A stretch of DNA of 64,000 bases from Paraburkholderia piptadeniae (GTDB taxonomy: Bacteria > Pseudomonadota > Gammaproteobacteria > Burkholderiales > Burkholderiaceae), in assembly GCF_900007165.1 (NCBI RefSeq), contig NZ_CYGY02000004.1, positions 1-64,000 on the forward strand, written 5' to 3'. The notes beneath the pieces are model-generated. The model saw only the letters and a program-made list of their open reading frames with translations, was not told the DNA's origin and searched no databases. Each line of letters opens with the position of its first letter. Position 1 is the stretch's first letter. The position numbers and the translations under genes were made by a program. Of the stretch, positions 17,560 through 26,991 are shown one piece after another.

Positions 17560-18495
17560 TCAGCGCCGCGCGTGCCCCGGCTTCTGGATGCGCAACGCCG
17601 ACAGCAGCGGCCAGCCGAGATTCACGCCCAGGCTCGCGACCACGATCAGCGCCATGCCGCCCATCTGCGGAACACTGAGCGCGCGTCCGTAGACGATCGC
17701 ATCGACGGCGATCGCCGTCAGCGGATAGACGAACAGCAGCACGGCGATCACGGGCGTCGTGAGCTTCGGCAGCGCGCCGTAGATCAGCACGTACGACAGC
17801 CCCGTATGCAGCACGCCCATGCCGATCAGCCAGAACCATTGGACGGGCGCGATATGCCCGGCGCCCAGCGGCGCGATGAACGGCAGACACACGACGCCGA
17901 CGGCACATTGCGCGAGCGTCAGCAGATGCGGGCGCAGCTCGCCGAGACTCTTCGCGATGAGCGTGACGCTTGCATACAGCACCGATCCCGCGAGCGCCTC
18001 GCCGATGCCGATCAGGTAGCTCGCATGCCCTTGCAGCGCGCCCGTTGCCGCGACGCCCGACGCGAGCACGAGCCCGACGAACGCCGTCGCGATCCAGCCG
18101 AGCCGGTCGATGCCGAGCCGCTCGTTGAACAGCGCCGCGCCGATCAGCACGACCCAGAACGGCTGCACGTGGAACACGACGGTCGCCACGGCGATGCTCG
18201 TGCGATGAATCGCATCGAAGAACCAGACCCATTGCGTGACCATCAGCACGCCCGACAGCATCGCGAGCAGCACGGTGCGCCGCGTGAAATGGCGGCGCGC
18301 GAAATAGCCTTGCCACGCGCAGTACGCGGCGAGCGAGATGAAGCCGAACAGACACCGGAAGAACACGAGCGTGAGTGCGCCGAGCCGCGCTTCCTCGACG
18401 AACACGCCGATCGTGCCCATCAACAGGCCGCCGCTCGCGAGCGTGAGCGCGCCTTGCTGGCTTCGGCTGAGCGATAGCGGCGACAGGGACGGCAT
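17560..18495 (-). CDS. EamA-family (DMT) membrane transporter
   Basis: This 311-residue protein has ten membrane segments in two EamA repeats (about 15-145 and 160-295). Phrases such as GGLLMGTIGVFVEEARLG, NERLGIDRLGWIATAFVG and YVLIYGALPKLTTPVIAVL are typical of drug/metabolite exporters of the RhaT/YdcZ kind. The start at 18495 has AAGGAG nine bases upstream. It is divergent from a LysR regulator at 18617, which probably controls it. The exported compound is unknown. Amino acids or their derivatives are common substrates in this family. Confidence 0.88.
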   Translation of the reverse strand: MPSLSPLSLSRSQQGALTLASGGLLMGTIGVFVEEARLGALTLVFFRCLFGFISLAAYCAWQGYFARRHFTRRTVLLAMLSGVLMVTQWVWFFDAIHRTSIAVATVVFHVQPFWVVLIGAALFNERLGIDRLGWIATAFVGLVLASGVAATGALQGHASYLIGIGEALAGSVLYASVTLIAKSLGELRPHLLTLAQCAVGVVCLPFIAPLGAGHIAPVQWFWLIGMGVLHTGLSYVLIYGALPKLTTPVIAVLLFVYPLTAIAVDAIVYGRALSVPQMGGMALIVVASLGVNLGWPLLSALRIQKPGHARR

Positions 18496-18616
18496 GGCAA
18501 ACGGCTCCTTGCTTTGAACGGCATTGAGTGGTCGGATGCGTCCGAGTATCGGTGTGTTTGCCTTCGCGTGACAAACGAATAAAATTGAGAAATTCCATAA
18601 GCCGGATTGATGAATC

Positions 18617-19513
18617 ATGCATCCCGAGTTCGACGTCGATCTGTTGCGCACCTTCGTCGCCGTCGTCGAGGCGGGCAGCTTCACGAAGGCGGCCGTTTCC
18701 GTGCATCGCTCGCAGGCGGCCGTCAGCATGCAGATCAAGCGGCTGGAGCGCATGCTCGGCACGACGCTTTTTGCGCGCGACACGCGCAATCTTTCGCTGA
18801 CGCGTCCGGGCAACACGCTGCTCGAATACGCGCGGCGCGTGATCGATCTGCACGAGGAGGCGTGGTCGGCCATCGTGCGGCCCGAAGTGACGGGGCGCGT
18901 GGTGCTCGGCGCGCCGGACGATTACGTGTCGTCGTTGTTGTCGCCGGTATTGAGGCGCTTTTCGAACCTGTATCCGCATGTGGAGATCGAGATCGTCTGC
19001 GCGCAGAGCACGGCACTCGCGCCGATGCTCGCGGACAACAAGATCGATCTCGCGTTCGTCACGCGCGACCGCAAGCTGCGCGGCGAATTCGTGCGCAGCG
19101 AGCCGATGGTGTGGGTGGGCGCGTCCGCCGATACGCCTGTGCTGAACGTCTCGCCGTTGCCCGTGGGCCTTTACGAGCCCGGCTGCGTCGCGCGCTCGAA
19201 CACGCTGGCCGCGCTCGACCGCGCCCGCATCCGTTATCGCGCCGCGTACAGCAGCGCGAGCCTGAGCGGTCTCGTCGCGACGGTCGATGCGGGCCTCTCG
19301 GTGATCGCGCTCGCACGTTGCAGCGTGCCGTCGCGGCTCGCGATCCTCGGCGCCGAGCAGGGCTTGCCGACGATCGAGCCGCTCGACATCGTCGTCGCGC
19401 GCAGCGCGAAGTCGGACCGTCCGACCTGCGACTATCTCGCCGCGCAGATGGTGCAGGACCTCTCGGTGCGCGCGCCGGCCCGCGAGCCGCGAGAGGCGCG
19501 TGTCAGGGCGTGA
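18617..19513 (+). CDS. LysR-family transcriptional regulator
   Basis: This 298-residue regulator has an N-terminal helix-turn-helix (VDLLRTFVAVVEAGSFTKAA, then SQAAVSMQIKRLE) and a substrate-binding domain from about residue 92. It faces the EamA transporter gene across a 121-base divergent region. By the standard LysR layout it should activate that exporter in response to its substrate. The end of the protein is Arg/Ala-rich, as often seen in GC-rich genomes. Confidence 0.9.
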   Translation: MHPEFDVDLLRTFVAVVEAGSFTKAAVSVHRSQAAVSMQIKRLERMLGTTLFARDTRNLSLTRPGNTLLEYARRVIDLHEEAWSAIVRPEVTGRVVLGAPDDYVSSLLSPVLRRFSNLYPHVEIEIVCAQSTALAPMLADNKIDLAFVTRDRKLRGEFVRSEPMVWVGASADTPVLNVSPLPVGLYEPGCVARSNTLAALDRARIRYRAAYSSASLSGLVATVDAGLSVIALARCSVPSRLAILGAEQGLPTIEPLDIVVARSAKSDRPTCDYLAAQMVQDLSVRAPAREPREARVRA

Positions 19514-19792
19514 CGTGCTATTCGCGTTGTGTGTCGCTATCCGCGATTACATGCTGCGCTTACGCCATATGCGTGTCACGGGTGTTGTCGCTCGCATTGG
19601 GTGAGGCTTTCCAGGAGCAGGCCCGCGATTTGCCACGCGGCCTTGGGTCTGACGAAAACGCGAACGCGAGCCGGGTCCGCGTGTCGAAGCGACACACTCA
19701 GGACGAACTCGTCGGGCCGAACTCGTCGGAACGAACTCGACACGCATCCGCGACGTACGTCACGCATCGATCACATGACAGGAGGGCCTTCC

Positions 19793-20479
19793 ATGAAGAC
19801 ACGCATTCTTTCCACGGCGCTACTCGCTACGGGCCTGCTCGTGAGCAGCGCCGCTTTTGCGCAGCTAAACCTGCAACAGTTCGGCATCGGCGGCGGCAAT
19901 TCATCGGGCAATGCCGGTGGCAACGCGGGAGCGGCCGCTTCGTCGGGAGGCATATCGCAGCTTCTGCAGAACTACGTCGGCGCGAACCAGCAGGTGTTGA
20001 GCGGCCAGTCGAGCCTCGCATCGGCGATGGGGCTGTCGAGCGCGGCCAGCCGGGCGCAGCAGGCATCGGGCCTGTTGAGCGGCGGCACGCCTTCCGTCAG
20101 TCAGCTGTCGCAGGTCGGCAGCACGCAGCAGTCGCTGTCGCAGACGCTCACGCAGGCATTCGCGAACCAGTCGTCATCGGGATCGTCAAAGCCCGTCGAC
20201 AAGCAGGCGTTCTCCAACGGCCTCGCGTCGCTCGGGCAGGGCGTGAGCCAGTATTCGAGCCTGCAGTCGAGTCTCGGCAGCATCGGGCAGATGAGCCCCT
20301 CGTCGCTGCTGCAATCGGGCATGAATCCGCAGTCCGCGCAAGCGGCGTCGTATATCGCGCAGTCGGCGCCGGGGCAGTTGCAGTCGCTCGCGTCGACGCT
20401 GAGCGCGGCCGTGCAGTACGCGACGAGCCATGGCATCAGCGTGCCGTCCATCGCGACTTCGGCGCTCAAGGGCTTTTGA
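19793..20479 (+). CDS. Secreted Ser/Gln/Gly-rich protein of unknown function
   Basis: This 228-residue protein starts MKTRILSTALLATGLLVSSAAFAQ, a Sec signal peptide. The mature part is rich in Ser, Gln, Gly and Ala. It has a Gly/Asn-rich stretch (about 32-52) and repeated SxxSQLxQ-type and LQSSL/SSLLQSG phrases. There are no cysteines and hardly any charged residues. CAGGAGG precedes the ATG at a good distance. No family is recognised. The composition suggests an extended or amyloid-like secreted protein. It lies alone between a LysR gene and a repeat-rich spacer. Confidence 0.7.
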   Translation: MKTRILSTALLATGLLVSSAAFAQLNLQQFGIGGGNSSGNAGGNAGAAASSGGISQLLQNYVGANQQVLSGQSSLASAMGLSSAASRAQQASGLLSGGTPSVSQLSQVGSTQQSLSQTLTQAFANQSSSGSSKPVDKQAFSNGLASLGQGVSQYSSLQSSLGSIGQMSPSSLLQSGMNPQSAQAASYIAQSAPGQLQSLASTLSAAVQYATSHGISVPSIATSALKGF

Positions 20480-20845
20480 GGTGTGTGACGGGCGAGGTCG
20501 TTGCGAGTGGACACCGCTTAGCGACGATCGATCGGGTGCTAATGGGCGTATGCGTTTAGGGACTTTACGCATCGCACGCTGCAATGAAGGTACGCTTTCG
20601 ATTCGATGCCGCACGACGCATCGCGCTGCGTGAGGCATGCGCTTCACACAGCATGCGCACGATGGGCAACGCGACAGGCAACAACAGCAACCATCCTGGA
20701 TGGGACCGGAATGTGTGCTCTGCATGGGGCCGGAGTAAGTGCTAAAGCACTAACTCCAGCCGACCGCTCTGCATGGGACCAGAGTAAGTGCTAAAGCACT
20801 AACTCCAGCCGACAGCTAAAGCGCCAACTCGACAAGGAGAACCCG
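20480..20845. other. Gene-free spacer carrying palindromic repeats
   Basis: No coding sequence is supported here. The right half (about 20700-20834) is filled by copies of the interspersed palindromic repeat described separately. The left half shows nothing recognisable. Confidence 0.6.
20701..20834. repeat. Interspersed palindromic repeat, copies 2 and 3 plus fragments
   Basis: Two full hairpins (20732-20757 and 20781-20806) each read GGAGT or AGAGT, then AAGTGCTAAAGCACTAACTCC. Each is preceded by CTCTGCATGGG and followed by AGCCGAC. Partial units flank them at 20701-20728 and 20815-20834. Compared with the copy at 8004-8033, a G in the stem is replaced by A opposite T, which restores pairing. 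Confidence 0.85.
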
Positions 20846-21676
20846 ATGTCCACCACACTCGATCTCGACCGCTATTTCAAACGTATCGGCTACACGGGCC
20901 CGAAGGCCGCGACGCTCGACGTGTTGCGCGATCTGCAACGCTTGCATCCGCAGTCGATTCCGTTCGAAAACCTCGACCCGTTGACGGGCCGCCGCGTCGA
21001 GCTCGGACTACCCGCGATCGTCGACAAGTTGATCGAACGTCGGCGCGGCGGCTATTGCTTCGAGCAGAACGGCCTGTTCGCGCGCGTGCTGATGCAGCTC
21101 GGCTTCGACGTGACGCCGATGATCGCGCGCGTGCTATGGAACCGCGAGCCCGATGCGATCACGCCGCGCACGCATATGGTGCTGCGCGTGAGCGTCGGCG
21201 ATCAGCCGTGGATCGCCGACGTCGGCTTCGGCGCCGTCACGCTGACAGCGCCCTTGCGCCTGCAAACAGGCGTCGCGCAACAGACGACGCACGAGCCGTT
21301 CCGTCTCGCCGATGCGTCGCAAGGCTCGTTCGATCTCGAAGTGCAATCGGGCGAGACGTGGCTCAAGACCTATCGCTTCGATCTGCAGCGCGCGGAGTGG
21401 ATCGATTACGAAGTGTCGAACTGGTACACGTCGACGCATCCCGCGTCGTTCTTCACGACGAGTCTTGTCGTGTGCCGCGTGACGCCGGAAGGGCGGCTCA
21501 CGCTGTTCAACGACCGGCTCACCGCGCGCTCGAAAGACGGCGAAGCCATCGAGCGACACATCGAGAGCGCGCACGAACTCGAGACGTGCCTGCGCGACAC
21601 GTTCCTGATCGAACTCGGCGATATCGACGTCGCGGACATCTACAGGCGCGTGTCGACGGCGGGCCAGCCCGCCTGA
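20846..21676 (+). CDS. Arylamine N-acetyltransferase
   Basis: This 276-residue enzyme transfers acetyl from acetyl-CoA to arylamines or hydrazines in the cytoplasm. The catalytic triad is visible: Cys71 in RRGGYCFEQNGLF, the histidine in PRTHMVLRV and the aspartate in IADVGFGAVTLTAPL. Length and motif spacing match the bacterial NAT family. AAGGAGAA lies upstream of the ATG. The palindromic repeats end a few bases before the ribosome site. It may be co-transcribed with the methyltransferase gene 42 bases downstream. Confidence 0.93.
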   Translation: MSTTLDLDRYFKRIGYTGPKAATLDVLRDLQRLHPQSIPFENLDPLTGRRVELGLPAIVDKLIERRRGGYCFEQNGLFARVLMQLGFDVTPMIARVLWNREPDAITPRTHMVLRVSVGDQPWIADVGFGAVTLTAPLRLQTGVAQQTTHEPFRLADASQGSFDLEVQSGETWLKTYRFDLQRAEWIDYEVSNWYTSTHPASFFTTSLVVCRVTPEGRLTLFNDRLTARSKDGEAIERHIESAHELETCLRDTFLIELGDIDVADIYRRVSTAGQPA

Positions 21677-21718
21677 CATCCGTCTGACTCCCGTCTGACA
21701 TTCGAACGGGCACCAACG

Positions 21719-22396
21719 ATGATCGCGCGTCTCGTCATCCAGAACGTACTGTGGATCGCCTTCATGGGCGTGCTGCTGTTGGGCGCGGCGCATACGCTCG
21801 CGTGGCCGGCCGCGTGGTGCTATCTGACCGAACTCGGCGGACTCGGCTTGTGGATCGGCGTGTGGCTCGCGGGCTACGACACGGCGCTGCTCGCGGAGCG
21901 GCTCGGCTCGTTCTCGCAGCGCGGCCAGAGCGCATGGGATAAGGTCTTTCTCGTGTGTGTCGCGATCGTATGGTGCGCGTGGCTCGTGCTGATGGGACTC
22001 GACGCGCGGCGCTTTCACTGGTCGTCGATGGGCCCTTGGCTGCAGGCCGCCGGTGCGCTTGCTATTCTGGTCAGCATGGTCGCGATGCGGGCCGTGTTTC
22101 GCGCGAACAGCTTTGCGGCGCCCGTCGTGAAGATCCAGGCAGAGCGCGGCCACAAGGTCAGCGACAGCGGGCCGTATGCATACGTGCGTCATCCGATGTA
22201 CGCGTGGGCCATTCTGTTTCTCGCCGGCACGCCGCTGATGCTCGGCTCGTGGTGGGGCCTCGCATGCGTGCCGCTGCTCGTCGCGGCGCTTGCTTATCGC
22301 GCGGTGCTCGAAGAGCGCATGCTGTGCGCGCAGCTCGAAGGCTATGCGCAATACGCGGCACGCGTGCGCTATCGGTTCTTGCCGCATGTCTGGTGA
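21719..22396 (+). CDS. Isoprenylcysteine methyltransferase-like (ICMT/PEMT) membrane protein
   Basis: This 225-residue protein has about five membrane segments. It carries the C-terminal signature GPYAYVRHPMYAWAIL followed by an acidic EERMLCAQLEGYAQY block, as in bacterial ICMT/NnrU-type methyltransferases that use S-adenosylmethionine. Its substrate is unknown. Bacterial members methylate lipids or small molecules rather than prenylated proteins. It follows the N-acetyltransferase gene by 42 bases, so the two may form an operon. Confidence 0.8.
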   Translation: MIARLVIQNVLWIAFMGVLLLGAAHTLAWPAAWCYLTELGGLGLWIGVWLAGYDTALLAERLGSFSQRGQSAWDKVFLVCVAIVWCAWLVLMGLDARRFHWSSMGPWLQAAGALAILVSMVAMRAVFRANSFAAPVVKIQAERGHKVSDSGPYAYVRHPMYAWAILFLAGTPLMLGSWWGLACVPLLVAALAYRAVLEERMLCAQLEGYAQYAARVRYRFLPHVW

Positions 22397-22502
22397 TCCC
22401 GCTTTGTCAGGCCGTTGCAAGCTCCGCTCGCGTGCCGACGAAAAACATGGCGAACCGAAGTAGCAGCAGCCATCGCAAACTCATCGCAAACGAGGAACGT
22501 TC

Positions 22503-24224
22503 ATGGCCAGGAACACGATTGCGGATTACCTCGCAAAGACGCTCGCCGCAGCAGGCGTCAAACGCATCTGGGGCGTGACAGGCGACAGTCTCAACGGTTT
22601 GGCGTTCAGTCTCGATCAGGTCGGCTCGATCCGCTGGATGCACACCCGTCACGAAGAAGCGGCCGCATTCGCCGCGGGCGCCGAGGCGGCTTCGAGCGGG
22701 CAGCTTGCCGTGTGCGCGGGCAGTTGCGGCCCCGGCAACCTGCATCTGATCAACGGGCTCTACGACTGCCACCGCAGCCATCAGCCAGTGCTCGCGATTG
22801 CCGCGCACATTCCGTCGACGGAAATCGGCCTCGGGTACTTTCAGGAAACGCATCCGACGGAAGTCTTCAAGGAGTGCAGCTACTTCGCCGAACTGGTGGT
22901 GAACGCATCGCAGTTTCCGCGCGTGCTCGAACGCGCGATGCGCACGGCGATCGAGCAGCGCGGCGTCGCCGTGATCGTGCTGCCGGGCGATATCGCGTTG
23001 AGCGAAGGGCCATCGCAGGCGCCTGTGTGGAATCCCACTGTGCCGTCCGCAGTCCTTCCGCCCGACAGCGAACTCGCGCGCCTCGCGACGATGCTCAACG
23101 ACTGCGAAGCGGTGACGATCATGTGCGGCAGCGGCGTCGCGGGCGCGCACGACGAAGTGGTGAAGCTCGCGGACACGCTGGGCGCGCCCATCGTCCATGC
23201 GATGCGCGGCAAGCAGTTCATCGAATACGACAATCCGTTCGACGTCGGCATGACGGGGCTGCTCGGCTTCAGCTCCGGCTATCACGCGATGATGTCGTGC
23301 GATGTGCTGCTGCTGCTCGGCTGCGATTTTCCGTACCGGCCGTTCTATCCGCCCGATGCGAAGGTCGTGCAGATCGACTGGAAGGGCTCGCAGCTCGGGC
23401 GGCGCGCGCCGCTCGCGATGGGGCTCGTCGGCACGGTGAAGGAAACGGTCGCCGCGCTGTTGCCGAAACTCAAGCGCAAGGACGACCGCACGTTCGTCGA
23501 CATGGCGACGGCGCACTACCAGGAAGCGCGCCGCGACCTCGACGAGCTCGCGACGCCTTCCGACCCGGGCCGCCCGATTCATCCGCAATATCTGACGCGG
23601 ATGATCGACGAAGCCGCCAGCGACGACGCGATCTTCACCGCCGACGTCGGCACGCCGACGCTATGGGCCGCGCGCTATCTGACGATGAACGGCAAGCGGC
23701 AACTGCATGGCTCGTTCAATCACGGGTCGATGGCGAATGCGATGCCGCAGGCGCTCGGCGCGCAGGCGGCGCATCCGGGGCGGCAGGTCGTGTCGCTGTC
23801 GGGCGACGGTGGCCTGTCGATGCTGCTCGGCGATCTGCTTACCGCGCGCCAGCTCGATCTGCCCATCAAGGTCGTTGTGTACAACAACAGTCTGCTTGGC
23901 TTCGTGTCGATGGAACTGAAAGCGGGCGGCTATCTCGACACGAACGTCGATCTGAGCAAGACCGATTTTGCGCAAATCGCGAAAGGTGCGGGCATTTTCT
24001 CGGTTCGCGTCGAGGATTCGGAAGAACTCGAAGGCGCGCTGAAGCAGGCATTCGCGCATCGGGGGCCGGCGCTCGTCGATGTCGTCACCGACAAGCATGA
24101 GCTCGCCATGCCGCCGACCATCGAGCTTTCGCAGGCCAAGGGCTTCAGCCTCTACATGCTGCGCGCGATTCTCAACGGACGCGGCGATGAAATCGTCGAG
24201 CTGGCAAAGACGAACCTGCGATAA
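22503..24224 (+). CDS. poxB: Pyruvate:ubiquinone oxidoreductase (pyruvate oxidase, PoxB)
   Basis: This 573-residue protein aligns with E. coli PoxB end to end. Identical stretches include [80 protein letters not shown] and [13 protein letters not shown]. It oxidatively decarboxylates pyruvate to acetate, using ThDP and FAD and passing electrons to ubiquinone at the membrane. The ThDP motif [29 protein letters not shown] is intact. The C-terminal segment that binds membrane lipid is conserved. In enterics it is induced in stationary phase; no control element is evident here. Confidence 0.95.
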   Translation: MARNTIADYLAKTLAAAGVKRIWGVTGDSLNGLAFSLDQVGSIRWMHTRHEEAAAFAAGAEAASSGQLAVCAGSCGPGNLHLINGLYDCHRSHQPVLAIAAHIPSTEIGLGYFQETHPTEVFKECSYFAELVVNASQFPRVLERAMRTAIEQRGVAVIVLPGDIALSEGPSQAPVWNPTVPSAVLPPDSELARLATMLNDCEAVTIMCGSGVAGAHDEVVKLADTLGAPIVHAMRGKQFIEYDNPFDVGMTGLLGFSSGYHAMMSCDVLLLLGCDFPYRPFYPPDAKVVQIDWKGSQLGRRAPLAMGLVGTVKETVAALLPKLKRKDDRTFVDMATAHYQEARRDLDELATPSDPGRPIHPQYLTRMIDEAASDDAIFTADVGTPTLWAARYLTMNGKRQLHGSFNHGSMANAMPQALGAQAAHPGRQVVSLSGDGGLSMLLGDLLTARQLDLPIKVVVYNNSLLGFVSMELKAGGYLDTNVDLSKTDFAQIAKGAGIFSVRVEDSEELEGALKQAFAHRGPALVDVVTDKHELAMPPTIELSQAKGFSLYMLRAILNGRGDEIVELAKTNLR

Positions 24225-24589
24225 AAAGAGCCAACGCGGCGCGCAACGCTTGCCGATGCGCGTCGCATTGCAATGCAGCGACACAGCATTGCAGTCTCGC
24301 GGCGAAGGTCTATAACAGAAGCAGCAGCGCGGATCTTCTCTGCGCAGCCGGCATTCGAACCACTCCATCCCGGCCTTTTCGCGCCGTGCTGCGCCGCCCG
24401 ACAGACTCGGGGGCTGTCCGATCAATCGCGTACAAACAGATGGCACGCTGCGGCGCGGATGGCTGCTGCGCGCGGATTCGCGCTCGCGCGAACCGATCGA
24501 AACGATGCTGGTCACGCGAGCGGTGCATGAGCGTCCGGCGGATCGCGATGGACGACTGTCGCGTTCCGTCTGCATGGAAGGAGTTCGAC
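24225..24589. other. Intergenic region downstream of poxB
   Basis: No gene or RNA is recognised in these 365 bases. A short palindrome CATTGCAATG occurs near 24267. The promoter for the small secreted protein at 24590 must lie here. Confidence 0.5.
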
Positions 24590-24850
24590 ATGAAGATCCT
24601 GATGGCGTTACCGATGGCGGGCGCGCTGTTGCTGGCCGTGCCTGTCGCGACAATGGCGGATGAAGTGGCGCAGAGCAGCGACGCATCGAAAGCGACGATG
24701 CAGAACAACGCGAATGCGTCGGCGCAGGCGACGACGGATATGTCGTACGGGGGCTCGAAAGATACGGGCATGACGTCGTCGGGCAAGGCGATGCCACATT
24801 CGCGCAAGTGCTCGACGGGCACGCAATGCGACATCTACTTTGGCAATTGA
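24590..24850 (+). CDS. Small secreted protein with C-terminal Cys-x5-Cys / YFGN motif
   Basis: This 86-residue protein starts with a Sec signal peptide (MKILMALPMAGALLLAVPVA, cleavage near MADE). A Ser/Ala/Asn-rich linker follows. The end reads RKCSTGTQCDIYFGN. The final block matches that of the proteins at 3476-3697 and 25078-25428: two cysteines, then x-[IMN]-[YF]-F-G-[SN] at the very C-terminus. GGAAGGAG precedes the ATG. The function is unknown. It converges on the third family member, 228 bases away. Confidence 0.75.
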   Translation: MKILMALPMAGALLLAVPVATMADEVAQSSDASKATMQNNANASAQATTDMSYGGSKDTGMTSSGKAMPHSRKCSTGTQCDIYFGN

Positions 24851-25034
24851 GCGGCGACTGAGGCGATATAACCCGCAACCTCATTGACTTCCCCAGGCAA
24901 TGCGCAGGCCGGCGCGCGATGTTGCACGACGTGCATGAAGCGCCGGCTGCGATTGCTTCGATCCCATCGATTACTGCCGCGCGTGCCTTGCGGCGTCCTC
25001 CACCTTCGCGGCCGTGAGAATCTGCGCGGCGCGG

Positions 25035-25062
25035 CCCTGCGCCTGACAGTGGCGGCGCAGGG
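25035..25062. terminator. Hairpin downstream of the DUF4148 gene
   Basis: CCCTGCGCC (25035-25043) pairs perfectly with GGCGCAGGG (25054-25062) over a 10-base loop, 16 bases past the stop of the minus-strand DUF4148 gene. There is no T-run, so its role as a terminator is likely but not certain. Confidence 0.45.
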
Positions 25063-25077
25063 TCATGTGCGCGCCAT

Positions 25078-25428
25078 TTAGCTGCCGAAGAAGATGTTGC
25101 AATAGCTCACCGGGCCCACACAGTTGCTGTTGCCCATCTCGGTGCGCGCCGGCTTGCCCGACGACGTGCCCGTCTGCGCGACGCCGCCGACGGCTTCGTT
25201 ATCCGGCTTCGGGTTGTCTTGTGCGGCGATTTTCGCTTCGGCGGCCTGGATGTCGGCGGGGTAGTCGATGTCGTTCGCGCGGCCCGGCTGATAGCCAGCC
25301 TGTTCGACGCGAATGAGATCGGCGCGAACCTCTGCGCGTGTGAGGGGGCCGTTCGACTGCGCGAAGCTCAGAGCGGGAGCGGCCAGTGCGCCGGCTGCGA
25401 CTGCGAGACAAACGAAGATTTTCTTCAT
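25078..25428 (-). CDS. DUF4148 secreted protein with C-terminal Cys-x6-Cys / FFGS motif
   Basis: This 116-residue protein has a Sec signal peptide (MKKIFVCLAVAAGALAAPAL, cleavage after SFA). The DUF4148 core follows: LTRAEVRADLIRVEQAGYQP and DYPADIQAAEAKIAA, widespread in Burkholderiaceae. Unlike many DUF4148 proteins it continues to NSNCVGPVSYCNIFFGS, which is nearly identical to the end of the protein at 3476-3697. It thus links an established domain of unknown function to the short Cys/FG tail. GGAGTCTCATC-type spacing before the ATG gives a fair ribosome site. Confidence 0.85.
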   Translation of the reverse strand: MKKIFVCLAVAAGALAAPALSFAQSNGPLTRAEVRADLIRVEQAGYQPGRANDIDYPADIQAAEAKIAAQDNPKPDNEAVGGVAQTGTSSGKPARTEMGNSNCVGPVSYCNIFFGS

Positions 25429-26071
25429 GATGAGACTCCTTGAAAGTATTGACCGAAAAATAGTTCGGTATCCTTAAGTAAAAAGGCTCGATTTGGACCG
25501 TCGGATAAGGCCAGGGTCCGGCTACAATCTGGCTACAAACGTGCTGCTTGAACTGATGAATCAACTGCTGCGTACGGCTGTCGGCTCTTTGTCCCTGCGA
25601 TGAGTTCTGGTTCGAATCTGCTTGCTACATCCACACAAACACAGCGGCTTCGAATTTCATTCCCGATACGCGGAAATTTTTGTCTTGCGGACACGGCCGA
25701 TCGCGCGCAGCGCTCTGGAGATGAGCAGGCCAGCCTCGATGTGGGGAGTCGTCATGCGAAGGCATGACCGATCGTTCGTGTTGTGCCCAAGGGCGCGGCG
25801 GTTCGCTATGGGCGCACGCTCGCGGTGCATGCGCGCACCGCACAATTCGCGAACCTGTCTAGTCAGCTGCACCAAGCTGACGCGAACCCTTCATGCACGT
25901 TCCGGTGTCCATGTTCGCCTGTGAAGCCCATGTTCGTAGGGGCTTACCCGAATAATTCAATTATTTTCAGCGAATCCCGTTGCGATGATTTTTGTCCTCA
26001 TGCAGACTTGTCTATACATGTCCGGCACGCGGGAAGCGACGGCATCCGCTCAAACGAAAAGGAGATTCGAC
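25429..26071. promoter_or_regulatory. Long upstream region of the lyase/ABC operon with two palindromes
   Basis: No gene is supported in these 643 bases. Two sites stand out near the right end. AATAATT-C-AATTATT at 25951-25965 is a perfect 7-1-7 palindrome. TGTCTATACA at 26009-26018 resembles the TGTATATACA boxes bound by HutC-type regulators. They lie about 107 and 54 bases before the binding-protein start codon and are the best operator candidates for the operon. Confidence 0.5.
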
Positions 26072-26941
26072 GTGAAGGTGAACAAGTCAAACCGCACTAC
26101 GTTGTCGAAGGCAGTGTTGGGCGCGGTTCTGAGCGCCGCGGCATTGATCGGTGCGCCTGCCCAGGCGAAGGAATGGAAGTCCGTGACGATCGCGCTGGAA
26201 GGCGGCTACGCGCCGTGGAATCTCACGTTGCCGGGCGGCAAGCTGGGCGGCTTCGAGCCCGAGCTGGTGGCGAACCTGTGCGAGCGCATCAAGCTGCAGT
26301 GCAACCTGGTTGCGCAGGATTGGGACGGCATGATTCCGGGCCTGCAGGCAGGCAAGTTCGACGTGCTGATGGACGCGATCTCGATCACGCCCGAGCGCGA
26401 AAAGATCATCGCCTTCTCGCGTCCGTATGCGGCGACGCCCGCGACGTTCGCGGTCTCCGATACGAAGGTCCTGCCTAAGGCGTCGCCGACGGCACCCGTC
26501 GTCAAGCTGACGGGCGACGCGAAGGCCGACCAGCCGACTGTCGACGCGCTGCGCAAGCAGCTGAAGGGCAAGACGATCGGCATCCAGTCGGGCACGGTCT
26601 ATACGAAGTTCATCAACGACGGCTTCAAGGACATCGCGACGATCCGCGTGTACAAGACCTCGCCGGAGCGCGATCTCGACCTCGCGAACGGCCGCATCGA
26701 CGCATCGTTCGACGACGTGACCTACTACGCCGCGAACGCCGACAAGAAGGAATCCGCGCAGATCGCGATGGCGGGCCCGAAGATCGGCGGCCCGATCTGG
26801 GGTCCGGGCGAAGGCCTCGCGTTCCGCAAGCAGGATGCGGATCTGCGGGCGAAGTTCGACACGGCCATTGCAGCGGCGCTCGCCGACGGCACCGTGAAGA
26901 AGCTCTCGAACAAGTGGTTCAAGACCGACGTTACGCCTTGA
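26072..26941 (+). CDS. Polar amino-acid ABC transporter, periplasmic binding protein (unit 1)
   Basis: This 289-residue protein begins at a GTG with AAGGAG seven bases upstream. The signal peptide ends at APAQA. The mature protein is a type II solute-binding protein of the HisJ/NocT/OccT group: EGGYAPWNLT, GGFEPELVANLCERI, DWDGMIPGLQAGKFDVLMD and SITPEREKIIAFSRPYA. Members bind basic amino acids, opines or their derivatives. It heads an operon with two permeases, an ATPase, a lyase and a HutC-type regulator. A stem-loop follows the stop codon, probably allowing more binding protein than permease to be made. Confidence 0.92.
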   Translation: MKVNKSNRTTLSKAVLGAVLSAAALIGAPAQAKEWKSVTIALEGGYAPWNLTLPGGKLGGFEPELVANLCERIKLQCNLVAQDWDGMIPGLQAGKFDVLMDAISITPEREKIIAFSRPYAATPATFAVSDTKVLPKASPTAPVVKLTGDAKADQPTVDALRKQLKGKTIGIQSGTVYTKFINDGFKDIATIRVYKTSPERDLDLANGRIDASFDDVTYYAANADKKESAQIAMAGPKIGGPIWGPGEGLAFRKQDADLRAKFDTAIAAALADGTVKKLSNKWFKTDVTP

Positions 26942-26991
26942 TCGACGACGGCTGCGCGTCGCTGACAAGCGGCGCGCGCACTCGCTGGAGC

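Noticed and set aside
7972..20834. CRISPR array from the repeated 26-30 base units
   Set aside because: Copies are few, palindromic over their full length, far apart and have no regular unique spacers.
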